Shown here one piece after another: positions 26,925-34,789 of a stretch of DNA of 63,316 nt (the first letter of the stretch is position 1; every line of letters starts with the position of its first letter). The DNA is from Gemmatimonadota bacterium (lineage in GTDB: Bacteria > Gemmatimonadota > Gemmatimonadetes > Longimicrobiales > Gaopeijiaceae). A program made the translations under genes and the position numbers. The DNA lies in assembly GCA_007121555.1 (NCBI GenBank), contig SKKH01000160.1, forward strand, positions 1 to 63,316. The letters are read 5' to 3'. The notes under the pieces were generated by a model. That model was not told the origin of the DNA, did not search any database, and worked only from the letters and a program-made list of their open reading frames with translations.

Positions 26925-27695
26925 ATGACGCGGATCACCCTCCTCACCGACTTCGGCACCCGCGACGGATACGTGGGCGCCATGAAGGCCGTTATGGCCT
27001 CGCTCTTTCCGGGCGTGATCATCGACGACATCTCCCACGACGTGGAGCCCGGTGACATCGCGGGGGCCGCCCTGGCCCTGGAGCGCTACTGGAACCGGTA
27101 CCCACGGGGGACCGTGCACGTGGCGGTCATCGATCCGGGAGTCGGGACCACAAGGCGGGCCCTGGCCATCGAAGCGGACCGGCGATTCCTGGTGCTCCCC
27201 GACAACGGAATCGCCACCCGGGTGCTCGACAGCGCCGAACAGTGGCGTGCCGTGGCCCTGGAGGAGGAGGTCTATCTGGGCCCGGAGGCCAGCCGGACCT
27301 TTCATGGGAGGGATCTGTTCGCTCCGAGTGCAGCCTACCTGGCCCGGGGACTCCACCTGTCCCGTCTCGGTTCGTCGGTACCCGACCCCGTCCGCATCTC
27401 CCGCACCTCTCCCAGCGAGGGATCGGCAGGGAAGTGGGTGGGACAGGTGATCTCCACTGATCGATTCGGCAACCTGGTGACGAACCTCCCAGGAGATCGA
27501 TTGGAAGGGGTTGAAACGGTGGAGGTGGGAGACCGTCGGATCCCGGTCAGGGGAACCTACGGCGAAGTGGAGCCCGGCGAACTTCTGGCCCTGGTCAATT
27601 CCGACCAGCGAGTGGAGGTGGCGGCACGGGACGACTCAGCGGCGCGGATCCTGGACGCTGCGGTGGGAACCCCGGTTCGGCTGGGGATCGCGTAG
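26925..27695 (+). CDS. SAM hydrolase / SAM hydroxide adenosyltransferase (DUF62)
   Basis: A 256-aa member of the DUF62 family, related to adenosyl-fluoride synthases. The N-terminal motif TLLTDFGTRDGYVGAMK holds the SAM-binding Asp. VIDPGVGTTRRALAIE and PDNGIATRVL follow, and the C-terminal domain has STDRFGNLVTNL. Family members hydrolyse SAM to adenosine and methionine. It lies 6 bp after the small gene in the Mrp cluster and converges with a small membrane protein gene. Confidence 0.9.
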   Translation: MTRITLLTDFGTRDGYVGAMKAVMASLFPGVIIDDISHDVEPGDIAGAALALERYWNRYPRGTVHVAVIDPGVGTTRRALAIEADRRFLVLPDNGIATRVLDSAEQWRAVALEEEVYLGPEASRTFHGRDLFAPSAAYLARGLHLSRLGSSVPDPVRISRTSPSEGSAGKWVGQVISTDRFGNLVTNLPGDRLEGVETVEVGDRRIPVRGTYGEVEPGELLALVNSDQRVEVAARDDSAARILDAAVGTPVRLGIA

Positions 27696-27703
27696 CGCTC
27701 CAA

Positions 27704-27739
27704 CGACCGCTTTCAAGCCTTACCGACCGCTTTCGAGCC
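27704..27739. repeat. 16-bp tandem repeat, period 20
   Basis: CGACCGCTTTCAAGCC (27704-27719) recurs as CGACCGCTTTCGAGCC (27724-27739), with one mismatch. The second copy encodes the C-terminus of the minus-strand membrane protein. Its stop codon lies in the 4-base gap between the copies. Confidence 0.8.
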
Positions 27740-27959
27740 ACTCCCGATCGGCGGCGGAAAGCTCCGCAGATCCCCTGCGCCGCTCGAAGAGCTTGAGGAC
27801 GATCCACCCCACCAGGATCACCGGCGCCACTTTGAAGAGCAGGAAGCCCGCCAGCCCGAAAGCCAGGGAGAAGACGGTTCCGACGATGGACAGGACCACC
27901 CCGATCACCACCAGGGTGACCAGTCCGACGGCGAAGAATGTCAGTAATGTGCCCAACAT
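27720..27959 (-). CDS. Small two-TM membrane protein
   Basis: A 79-aa protein starting MLGTLLTFFAVGLV, with two adjacent hydrophobic segments (about 4-28 and 32-56) joined by a short loop, then a charged C-terminus (FERRRGSAELS). The start is supported by GAGGAGGT about 6 bases upstream. No family recognised; similar small proteins often accompany Psp/LiaF-type envelope-stress genes, and this one lies downstream of such an operon on the same strand, after a 223-bp gap. Confidence 0.7.
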   Translation of the reverse strand: MLGTLLTFFAVGLVTLVVIGVVLSIVGTVFSLAFGLAGFLLFKVAPVILVGWIVLKLFERRRGSAELSAADREWLESGR

Positions 27960-27992
27960 CGAAGACCTCCTCACGTGGAGGGTTGGGTCCGG

Positions 27993-28011
27993 GCCTCTCT
28001 GCATGAGAGGC
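27993..28011 (-). other. Hairpin in the leader of the small membrane protein gene
   Basis: Perfect 7-bp stem GCCTCTC / GAGAGGC around TGCAT, 34 bases upstream of the ATG. No T-run follows, so it is more likely a leader structure than a terminator. Confidence 0.45.
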
Positions 28012-28157
28012 AAGCCCGATATGCTCCAGGGCCCGGATCATGTAATGAAGATGCGACGCCGAGGACGCCAGGGAAACCCTTGTCCTCCCCAGTGTCTTCA
28101 GTTTCCGGGTTCCGCCTTGCCCAGGGCCGCAAGACCCCGACGCGGGGGTCACTCCAG

Positions 28158-28170
28158 TTCTTCAGCAGCC
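28158..28170 (+). repeat. Recurrent intergenic element TTCTTCAGCAGCC
   Basis: Fourth copy of the TTCTTCARCRG element, 13 bases from the end of the toastrack-like gene and on the opposite strand to it. It is preceded by a small hairpin (GACCCC / GGGGTC, 28133-28150) and followed by TTGTAGCGGACCTCATG. Confidence 0.5.
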
Positions 28171-28182
28171 TTGTAGCGGACC

Positions 28183-29052
28183 TCATGCGTCCTCCCGAAG
28201 GATCGTGACGCTTCCGAATGCGGCGTCGACCTGAATCTCGATCTGTCTTTCGGCCTCATCCCAGTCGCGGGAGAGGTAGGCTTCACCGTCCTGGGTCAGG
28301 TCGGGGGCCGTCACCGAGGTCAGGAACGTGCTGCGGGTCAGCCGGATCCCCACCCCGGCGGGAATCGTGATGTGGACGCTTCCCAGCCCCATGGACACGT
28401 TCAGACGGGTGAGGCTCCGTTCAAGTCCGGCGAAGTCCAACCGGACGTCACCCACCCCGGCGTCCACCTTGAACTGCCGGGCCCGGAGTCGGCCGAGTCC
28501 TTCGCCCTCGAAGGCGGCGGCTCCGACCTGGATCACGGCGCTGTCCATCTGCATGGGATTGGGCCGGGAGACCCGAACACGGGTGTCGGAGGCGCCGGTG
28601 GCCAGGTTCACCGACCGGAGTCGGATTCCGCCCAGGTCGATTTCGGATCGCACGGCACCCAACTCCAACTTCAGGTCCGTGGGGACCGTGCCGCCCAGCC
28701 GGAGCTCCATCTCGCTCTCGGAGAAGTCTCCACCCCGCCGAAACCCGCGTCGGCCTGGGCTCGACCCTTCCGTGCCCACCCGGAGGACCCCGTTCTGGTA
28801 GCTGTGGATGGGCTGAAAGCTCTCTTCGTCGTATCGCATGCGGACCTGGTAGAGGCGGTCGGAACGGGCCGGATGCAGAGAGAAATGCCCGGCCCCATAG
28901 ACGACCTCCACCGAGAGCGCGGATTCGGCCTGGGCCTGCCGGGAGGCCTGGAAGTCGCTCCAGGTCTGGGCCTCCGCCTGCAGCCCGGGGAGGCCCAGGA
29001 AGGGCAGGGCCAGGAGCAGGACGCCCGCCGCCCCTAATGCGTCAGTTCTCAC
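28183..29052 (-). CDS. Toastrack-like (DUF4097/LiaF-C-like) exported protein
   Basis: A 289-aa protein with a signal peptide (TDALGAAGVLLLALPFLGLPGLQAEAQ). The rest is a repetitive beta-strand ladder: short strands alternating ELRLGGTVPTDLKLELGAV, LDFAGLERSLTRLNVSMGLG and VHITIPAGVGIRL. This is the pattern of DUF4097/DUF2807 and LiaF C-terminal toastrack domains. It is the last gene of the ECF operon and overlaps the bactofilin-like gene by 11 bp, starting with GTG at 29052. It probably sits in the periplasm and may sense or protect the envelope. Family assignment is by pattern. Confidence 0.68.
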   Translation of the reverse strand: MRTDALGAAGVLLLALPFLGLPGLQAEAQTWSDFQASRQAQAESALSVEVVYGAGHFSLHPARSDRLYQVRMRYDEESFQPIHSYQNGVLRVGTEGSSPGRRGFRRGGDFSESEMELRLGGTVPTDLKLELGAVRSEIDLGGIRLRSVNLATGASDTRVRVSRPNPMQMDSAVIQVGAAAFEGEGLGRLRARQFKVDAGVGDVRLDFAGLERSLTRLNVSMGLGSVHITIPAGVGIRLTRSTFLTSVTAPDLTQDGEAYLSRDWDEAERQIEIQVDAAFGSVTILREDA

Positions 29053-30745
29053 GGGTGGATTCCGGTGGTGGGTCGGTGTCCGGCGTCTCTCCGGCCCGGT
29101 CGGCCGTGCCGCTCGGCGAGGGATCGCTCGGCGGGGGATCAGAGGGGTCCGTGTGGAAGGGATCGGGCTCGGGAGCCCAGGGATCCTCCCCACCCCCCCA
29201 GGACCAGCCCGGGCCGGCGTAGAGTGGGTCCCGACCGCCCCGGGACAGGACGACCGCGCCCAGCCCCACGGTGCCGACCAGGACGACCAGGAGCACCCCG
29301 ACGAAGGTCAGGAGTCCGTGGAAGACCGAGAGCCAGGCACCACCCATCTGGAAGACCCCGGCCAGGGCGAAGGCCGCAAGCAGGAGGGCCAGGCCTCCGG
29401 CCAGCTGGATGGCCGGCCGCGAGGCGTCCAGGGACTCGAATCCCTGGAATCGGCCCCGGGCCACCCACTCTCCTGCGTTCCGAGCCACCGCCAGGAAACC
29501 GACCGTGGCGGCCAGGGCAACGGCCAGGGGAAAGAGAGGGAGCCAGAGCAGCATTACGGGGATCCCGATCACCGTGATGGCCAGGAGGACGATTCCGGCG
29601 ATCCAGATCGGGAAGGAGAGGATGCCGGTCGCCAGCCCCACCACCGCGGAGCGCCCCGGTGCGTTCCGGGCCGTTCGCCCAACGAGCTCGAAGTGCCGGG
29701 GCAGGAAGTAGAGTGCCGCCAACCCCATCCCGAAGAGGATTCCGAAGGTGAGCAGGGTCTGGAGCACCTTCCCCACTCCCTGGGCCAGGTTCCCCAGGAA
29801 CCCACGTCCATCGATTCGCGCTGGACGGGAGGGCCGCCGGGTGTCGGTCTCGGCTCCCAGGGCCGCCCGAACCTCCCGCTGGATCTCGTCTCTGAGGTCA
29901 GCCTCGGGACGATCCGGCACGGGTTGGATCCGGGTTACCCGTCCACCCACCTGGCCTCGGGCCGCATCGGTGCCCTCGGCGTCGGACCACCGAAGATCTC
30001 CACCGATTCGAGCGTCCTCGCCCAGGGAGAGGGAGCCCCCGAGGAGCAGCAGATCACCCTCGATCTCTCCCTCGAGGGTCACATTCCCGTCCAGGACCAG
30101 GACGGACCCGGCCACACGTTCACCGGCCTCGATCCGCACATCCTCTCCCACATGGATCCGGAGTTCGGGAGCCCGGAGATCCCGCACCGCCGAGGTGAGG
30201 GCTCGCAGACGATCGGTTCGGAGGATGAGGGACTCCACGGCCTCCCGCAGGTCGTCCGGGGATCCGACGAGGACCGGCGACGGCACCGCTTCCACCGGAC
30301 GAAGCTCGCTGCGGAGACGCTCCTCCAGCGCACGGGCTCCCTGGGCCGGCTCTTCCTCCAGATCCGCGGGGGCGGACCAGTCACGGAGGAGTTCGGCAAT
30401 CCCACCGTTGTCCGTGGCCACGGCTCGCCCCAGCAGGGTCCGCCACGCCACGTCCAGAGCGTCACCCCGCTCGTATCGACCGAGCTCCTCTCCGTTGGCC
30501 AGGATCCGGCCCTCTCGCAGGGTGATGTCCAGGGACTCTCCGTCGTCGAACTCCACCTCGATGGTGGCCTGTTGGCTGGTGACCGTGACCTGGTTGAACA
30601 CGATGGTACGGTCCACCTCCTGAGCCCCCAGGGGAGCCGTCAGAGCCAGAAGGAAGCCGGTGACCAGAAGGCTCAGAACCAGACCCATCCCATATCGGGG
30701 AGTCCGTGGCCTGACGGCCTGCCGGGACTGGGCGTGCTTATGCAT
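29042..30745 (-). CDS. Bactofilin-like polymer-forming domain with C-terminal membrane segments
   Basis: A 567-aa protein with a signal peptide, a charged alpha/beta region, then a right-handed beta-helix segment at about 195-260. This has the bactofilin-type periodic pattern: GEDVRIEAGERVAGSVLVLD, GNVTLEGEIEGDLLLLGG and SLSLGEDARIGGDL. The C-terminal half has at least five hydrophobic TM segments and ends in a Pro/Asp-rich tail. Bactofilins normally form cytoskeletal polymers; here the domain is exported and membrane-linked. It lies between the anti-sigma and toastrack-like genes, with 8- and 11-bp overlaps. Confidence 0.7.
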   Translation of the reverse strand: MHKHAQSRQAVRPRTPRYGMGLVLSLLVTGFLLALTAPLGAQEVDRTIVFNQVTVTSQQATIEVEFDDGESLDITLREGRILANGEELGRYERGDALDVAWRTLLGRAVATDNGGIAELLRDWSAPADLEEEPAQGARALEERLRSELRPVEAVPSPVLVGSPDDLREAVESLILRTDRLRALTSAVRDLRAPELRIHVGEDVRIEAGERVAGSVLVLDGNVTLEGEIEGDLLLLGGSLSLGEDARIGGDLRWSDAEGTDAARGQVGGRVTRIQPVPDRPEADLRDEIQREVRAALGAETDTRRPSRPARIDGRGFLGNLAQGVGKVLQTLLTFGILFGMGLAALYFLPRHFELVGRTARNAPGRSAVVGLATGILSFPIWIAGIVLLAITVIGIPVMLLWLPLFPLAVALAATVGFLAVARNAGEWVARGRFQGFESLDASRPAIQLAGGLALLLAAFALAGVFQMGGAWLSVFHGLLTFVGVLLVVLVGTVGLGAVVLSRGGRDPLYAGPGWSWGGGEDPWAPEPDPFHTDPSDPPPSDPSPSGTADRAGETPDTDPPPESTREN

Positions 30746-31688
30746 GTCGACCCGCCATGAAGGGGGGAGAAATAACCGTTCGATAGAGCACCCAACCCGA
30801 GACTGCCGTGGCCACCCAGAGCGCGGCCAGGACCCCAAGGGCGATCTCCGGAGACGCCGCCACCGAGGTGACGGCCTCCCAGGCTGCTAGAAGGAGAGGG
30901 GAGTCGAGGACGAATCGAGTCGCCTGACTCGCCAGGGCCTCGAGTCCGTCGCCCACCCGCCAGCTGAGGAAGGACATCAGCCCTCCGGGGGTGATCAGGG
31001 GATGCGAGAAGACGACGCCGGCCACCAGCAGAATCGCCAGGGTCGGGACCGCCGCCAGGGCGCTGAGCCACCCCCATCCCTTCCGGGAAGAGGGAAGCAG
31101 ACGAGCCGCGGCTCCCAGGGCTCCTTCACCCCACGAGAGGATCCGCTCGAGTCCAGCCGGGGCGGGCGCTCGGGCCTCGGAGGCCTCGAAGGCCTCCATG
31201 ACTCGCGCCGAGAACCCCGGAGAGGGCTCGAGACGGGGGAGTGTGGTCAGTGACTGAAAGACCGTCTCCCACTCCTGAAGCTGGATCCGGCAGGGAGCGC
31301 ATCCGTCCAGATGAGCCATCACCTGACGCCGCTCACCCCCTGCAAGGGCACCATCCAGGAAATCCTGAAGCCGGTCCGCCGCAAGGTGTCCGTCCGCGAT
31401 TACGTCACGGGTCGGGAGGAGGGCCCGGGTCCGAGCCGCCATTCGCTCCAGGAAGGAGGGGCGGGCCGGGAGCTGGGCCATGACGCGCGTCCCGAACTCC
31501 GGAGAGGGCTCCAGGGCAGGGAGATCATCCAGCTCCGAGAAGAGGAGGCTCCACGCCTCCAACTCCGAGGCGCACCGGGCGCAGGTCGCCAGGTGGGATT
31601 CCACCGGGGCCTGCCCCTTCGCCGGGAGCTCCCCTTCCAGGTAGGCCTGGAGGGTCTCGCTGCTCAGATGTTCGCTGGGCTCGTTCAC
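30738..31688 (-). CDS. Anti-sigma factor with tandem zinc-finger (ZAS) domains
   Basis: A 316-aa transmembrane anti-sigma factor. Two near-identical zinc-finger units are present: H32-x3-C36-x2-C39 and H126-x3-C130-x2-C133, each followed by a helical LEPSP(E/G)F repeat. The C-terminal part holds two hydrophobic segments (about 205-230 and 285-305). ZAS domains bind and hold ECF sigma factors until a signal releases them. It is encoded 76 bp after the ECF sigma gene on the same strand. The duplication of the binding unit is unusual (see findings). Confidence 0.88.
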   Translation of the reverse strand: MNEPSEHLSSETLQAYLEGELPAKGQAPVESHLATCARCASELEAWSLLFSELDDLPALEPSPEFGTRVMAQLPARPSFLERMAARTRALLPTRDVIADGHLAADRLQDFLDGALAGGERRQVMAHLDGCAPCRIQLQEWETVFQSLTTLPRLEPSPGFSARVMEAFEASEARAPAPAGLERILSWGEGALGAAARLLPSSRKGWGWLSALAAVPTLAILLVAGVVFSHPLITPGGLMSFLSWRVGDGLEALASQATRFVLDSPLLLAAWEAVTSVAASPEIALGVLAALWVATAVSGWVLYRTVISPPFMAGRHA

Positions 31689-31764
31689 CTTGATCTCTCC
31701 GCTGTCGGTCCTGCTGTGGGATCATCCACCCCTACGAAAGTCCGACCCCTCGGGTTTCGTTTCG

Positions 31765-32355
31765 TCATGCCGTGGCTCCGGCGAGCATTTCCTTGAGCTC
31801 GGCTCGGCCCCGGTGGATGTAGGTCTTCACCGTCCCCAGGGGAACGTCCATGATCTCGGAGACTTCGTCATAGCTGTGCCCCTCCACGTGGCGGAGGAGG
31901 ACGGCGGTCCGATATTCGGGACGCAGGCGTCCCATGGCCTCTTCGATCTGCCCTCCCAGTTCACGGTTCTCCACGTACTCGTCGGGAGCTTCTCCCCGGT
32001 CGGTGAGGGTGATCCGGCTCCGCTCCTCCTCCTCGGGGGAGTTGGCCGTCGGCGATCCGTGGATGGAGACCGTGTCAAGTTCACGCTTGCGAAGGCGATC
32101 GATGGCCATGTTGTTGGCCACCTTGAAGATCCAACTCGAGAACTTGTAGCTGGGGTTGTAGGTGTGAATGGCGTTGAAGGCCTTAACGAAAGCCTCCTGG
32201 GCCACGTCCTCGGCCACTTCCCGGTCCCGGACCATCCGGAATACGAGGGAGAACACGGGCCTCTCATAGCGTGAGAGAAGCTCGCGGAAGGCACGCTGTC
32301 GGCCTTCGCAGGCCTGGGCGGCCAGCTCCCGATCATCCAGCTGGGCGTAGTCCAA
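31765..32355 (-). CDS. ECF RNA polymerase sigma factor
   Basis: A 196-aa ECF sigma. Sigma2 is seen in YERPVFSLVFRMVRDREVAE and DVAQEAFVKAFNAI, and sigma4 in YDEVSEIMDVPLGTVKTYIH with RGRAELKE. Between the two lies a longer acidic linker. It is the first gene of the operon controlling the membrane anti-sigma and envelope proteins. The start is TTG at 32355; no ATG is available near it, and GGAG lies about 10 bases upstream. A candidate ECF-type promoter is present at 32437-32462. Confidence 0.92.
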   Translation of the reverse strand: MDYAQLDDRELAAQACEGRQRAFRELLSRYERPVFSLVFRMVRDREVAEDVAQEAFVKAFNAIHTYNPSYKFSSWIFKVANNMAIDRLRKRELDTVSIHGSPTANSPEEEERSRITLTDRGEAPDEYVENRELGGQIEEAMGRLRPEYRTAVLLRHVEGHSYDEVSEIMDVPLGTVKTYIHRGRAELKEMLAGATA

Positions 32356-32436
32356 CGGGTTCCGGTCTCCGTGCGTGACTGGTCAGTGAGTCGACTCCGG
32401 CTGGGGGTAGGTCCGGATCCCCCCTCCGGTCTTCCC

Positions 32437-32462
32437 TACGAACGGGGCTTCCATGAAGTTTC
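32437..32462 (-). promoter_or_regulatory. Candidate autoregulated ECF promoter
   Basis: On the minus strand GAAACTT (32462-32456), a 15-bp spacer, then CGTA (32440-32437). ECF promoters often have a GAAC-type -35 and a CGT-type -10. It lies 82 bp before the sigma-gene TTG start. Judged by eye only. Confidence 0.35.
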
Positions 32463-32516
32463 AGCGTCCGGGCTTTCGCACTGCCCCTACCATCAATTTT
32501 ACGCAAATCATCCCTC

Positions 32517-33269
32517 ATGGCGACAACACCCGACGCCCGTCCCCACAAGGGGGAGGACCGAAAGCGTCAGGTCCAGACGATCTTTTCGGAGATCGCACCC
32601 CGCTACGACCTCCTGAACCACGTCCTCAGCCTGAACATCGACCGGCGCTGGCGCAGGAAGGCCGTGGACCGTCTGGAGGTGCCGGTGGGAGACCCCGAGG
32701 TCCGCGTGCTCGACGCCTGTGCGGGGACCTACGATCTGGCCCTCGAGCTCACAGACCGGGCTGGATTCGAGGGAAGGGTGGTCGCCTCCGACTTTGCCCG
32801 TCCGATGCTGGTGGAGGGGAAGGAGAAGGTACGTCGGTCGCCGATATGGCCAGTGTGCGGCGACAGTCTTCGCCTTCCCTTCGCCGATGGGACCTTCGAT
32901 CGGGCCATGGTGGCCTTCGGGGTCCGCAATCTGGCGGACGTGCAGGGCGGATTCCAGGAGTTCGCCCGGGTTCTGCGTCCGGGAGGCCGGCTGGTCGTGC
33001 TCGAGTTCACGACCCCGCCCAATCCGGTGACCCGGCGGCTCTACCTCTTCTACTTCCACCGGATCCTGCCCCTGATCGGCAGGGTCGTCTCGGGCCACCC
33101 CTGGGCCTACACCTATCTGCCCGAGTCTGTCAGGGAGTTCCCCGGACCGGACGAGCTGGCGGGTCTCCTCGAGAGCTCCGGATTCGACGGCGCCGAATGG
33201 AGCTATCTCACTGCCGGGATCGCGGCCATCCATATCGCATGGAAAAGCGACCCTGCGGCTCAGGGATGA
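32517..33269 (+). CDS. ubiE: Demethylmenaquinone / 2-polyprenyl benzoquinol methyltransferase (UbiE/MenG)
   Basis: A 250-aa class I SAM methyltransferase. It begins with the UbiE/MenG signature IFSEIAPRYDLLNHVLSLNIDRRWR, has the SAM loop DACAGTYDLAL (Tyr where the family usually has Gly), FGVRNLADVQGGFQEFARVLRPGG, and LYFHRILPLIGR-type residues toward the C-terminus. It methylates demethylmenaquinone (or the ubiquinone precursor) in the last steps of quinone synthesis. ATG start. Monocistronic, overlapping the 3' end of the M16-like gene by 10 bp tail to tail. Confidence 0.93.
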   Translation: MATTPDARPHKGEDRKRQVQTIFSEIAPRYDLLNHVLSLNIDRRWRRKAVDRLEVPVGDPEVRVLDACAGTYDLALELTDRAGFEGRVVASDFARPMLVEGKEKVRRSPIWPVCGDSLRLPFADGTFDRAMVAFGVRNLADVQGGFQEFARVLRPGGRLVVLEFTTPPNPVTRRLYLFYFHRILPLIGRVVSGHPWAYTYLPESVREFPGPDELAGLLESSGFDGAEWSYLTAGIAAIHIAWKSDPAAQG

Positions 33270-34789
33270 TCCCAGGGGGTGACGGTCCCGTCGGTGGCGA
33301 GCCGGTACATGGGACCGATCTCGTCCAGCCCGGGTCCGAAGGCCTCCGCGTCACCCACCAGGAGGATCGTCATCCGGTCAGGGTCGATGTAGCGACTTGC
33401 CACGCGATGGACATCGTCGGGACCCACGTTCTGGATCCCGGCCAGGTACCTCTCGAGCCAGTCCTCCGGTAGACCCTGAGCCAGATCGCCCATCCGCCGG
33501 GATACGACCTGTCGGGAGGACTGGAAGGCGAAGACGTACCCGTTGGCGATCTGGTCCACTGCCCGATCAACCTCGCTGGCGGCGGGGGGCCGTGATCTGA
33601 AGTCGCCCAGGATCTCCAGCAGGAGGTGCACTGCCTCCACGGTCCGGTCCGATCGGGTCGCCGTCACCGCCCCCAGGAGCCCTTCGTACCGGACGGGAGT
33701 GGTCCAGAGCGACGAAGCCCCGTAGGCCATTCCCTCTTCGGTGCGCACTCTGCTCATGAGACGGGAAGTGAATCCTCCACCCCCGAGGATGAGGTTTGCG
33801 ACCCGAGAGGCGAAGTAGTCCGGTGAGTCTTCCTGCCGAAGACCACCGGTATGGGCCATGATCACGGTGGTCTGGTCCAGCTCCCGTGGGAGGATGAACA
33901 CGCCTCCCTCGGTCCTGAGGTCGGGAGTGGCCGGTTCCGGGAGTTCCTCTCCACACTCCGGCCAGCCCTCGAGGAACGCCCGGATCCGGGGCTCGGCCTC
34001 CTCCCAGGTCAGGTCCCCCGCGATCCCCACGATGAGCCTCTCCCGGCAGAGCAGGCGATCCTGCAGGGACTCGAGGCGCTCGGCGCTGAAGTGCTCCTCG
34101 GCCAGATCGGCCTCCTCCATGACCCAGCCCACCGGATGATCGCCGAACATGAGCCGGTTGAACTCGTCGTACGCCAGTCCGGAGGGGTTGTCGGCTCGCC
34201 GCCGAACCCGTTCCAGCTCCTGTCCTCGCCAGACCTCCACCGCCTCCCGGTCGAAGCCCGGACGGGTCAGGATCGCCTGGAAGAGCTCCATCCCCTCGTC
34301 CAGGGTCGAACGGAGGCTGTTCAGGGAGGCGTAGCTCCCCGACCCTCCGCTTCCGAATCCCAGTTGCAGCGCCAGGAGGTCGAGGCGTCGACTCACGGAG
34401 TCCGGAGGAAGTTCGGTGGTTCCGCCATTCCGGAGGAAGGTAGAGAACCCCGAGATGGGGCCCAGCTCTCGACGCGGGAAATGGACGACCCCGCCCTCCA
34501 TCTGGACGAAGACGTCGACCAGAGGAAGGGACGGATCGTGGAGATGGTACACGGGCACCCCGGCCACCTCGTATTCCGACGCCTCAGGAGGGTCCAGCTC
34601 CAGGTCCGGGACCGGAAGCGCCTCCACCGCCGCACGACCGATGGGACGAGGTCCCTCGATCCCGCCGGTGCGGAGGGTATCGCTCGGAGGTCCCGGGGCG
34701 GGTCCGGTGGAGGCGGCGCTTCCGGGGCCCGCACAACCGATGACCACAAGGACGAGGGGGACGAGGCTCAGCCGCGGGAGGCGAATCAT
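33260..34789 (-). CDS. M16-like peptidase family lipoprotein lacking the zinc site
   Basis: A 509-aa protein with a lipoprotein signal and lipobox VIGC (Cys19). The fold matches the M16 (insulinase/MPP) family, but the HxxEH zinc motif is replaced: that stretch reads SGFSTFLRNGGT. In M16B pairs one subunit carries the active site and the other, lacking it, aids binding; this one looks like the non-catalytic subunit. It overlaps the catalytic M16 gene by 4 bp, so the two are probably made together. Confidence 0.85.
   Translation of the reverse strand: MIRLPRLSLVPLVLVVIGCAGPGSAASTGPAPGPPSDTLRTGGIEGPRPIGRAAVEALPVPDLELDPPEASEYEVAGVPVYHLHDPSLPLVDVFVQMEGGVVHFPRRELGPISGFSTFLRNGGTTELPPDSVSRRLDLLALQLGFGSGGSGSYASLNSLRSTLDEGMELFQAILTRPGFDREAVEVWRGQELERVRRRADNPSGLAYDEFNRLMFGDHPVGWVMEEADLAEEHFSAERLESLQDRLLCRERLIVGIAGDLTWEEAEPRIRAFLEGWPECGEELPEPATPDLRTEGGVFILPRELDQTTVIMAHTGGLRQEDSPDYFASRVANLILGGGGFTSRLMSRVRTEEGMAYGASSLWTTPVRYEGLLGAVTATRSDRTVEAVHLLLEILGDFRSRPPAASEVDRAVDQIANGYVFAFQSSRQVVSRRMGDLAQGLPEDWLERYLAGIQNVGPDDVHRVASRYIDPDRMTILLVGDAEAFGPGLDEIGPMYRLATDGTVTPWDHP

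Noticed and set aside
27993-28011. Hairpin as a terminator for the ECF operon
   Set aside because: There is no T-run after the stem on the minus strand, and it is about 170 bp from the last operon gene.
29153-30760. A 535-codon plus-strand open frame over the bactofilin-like gene
   Set aside because: Antisense shadow with low-complexity composition.
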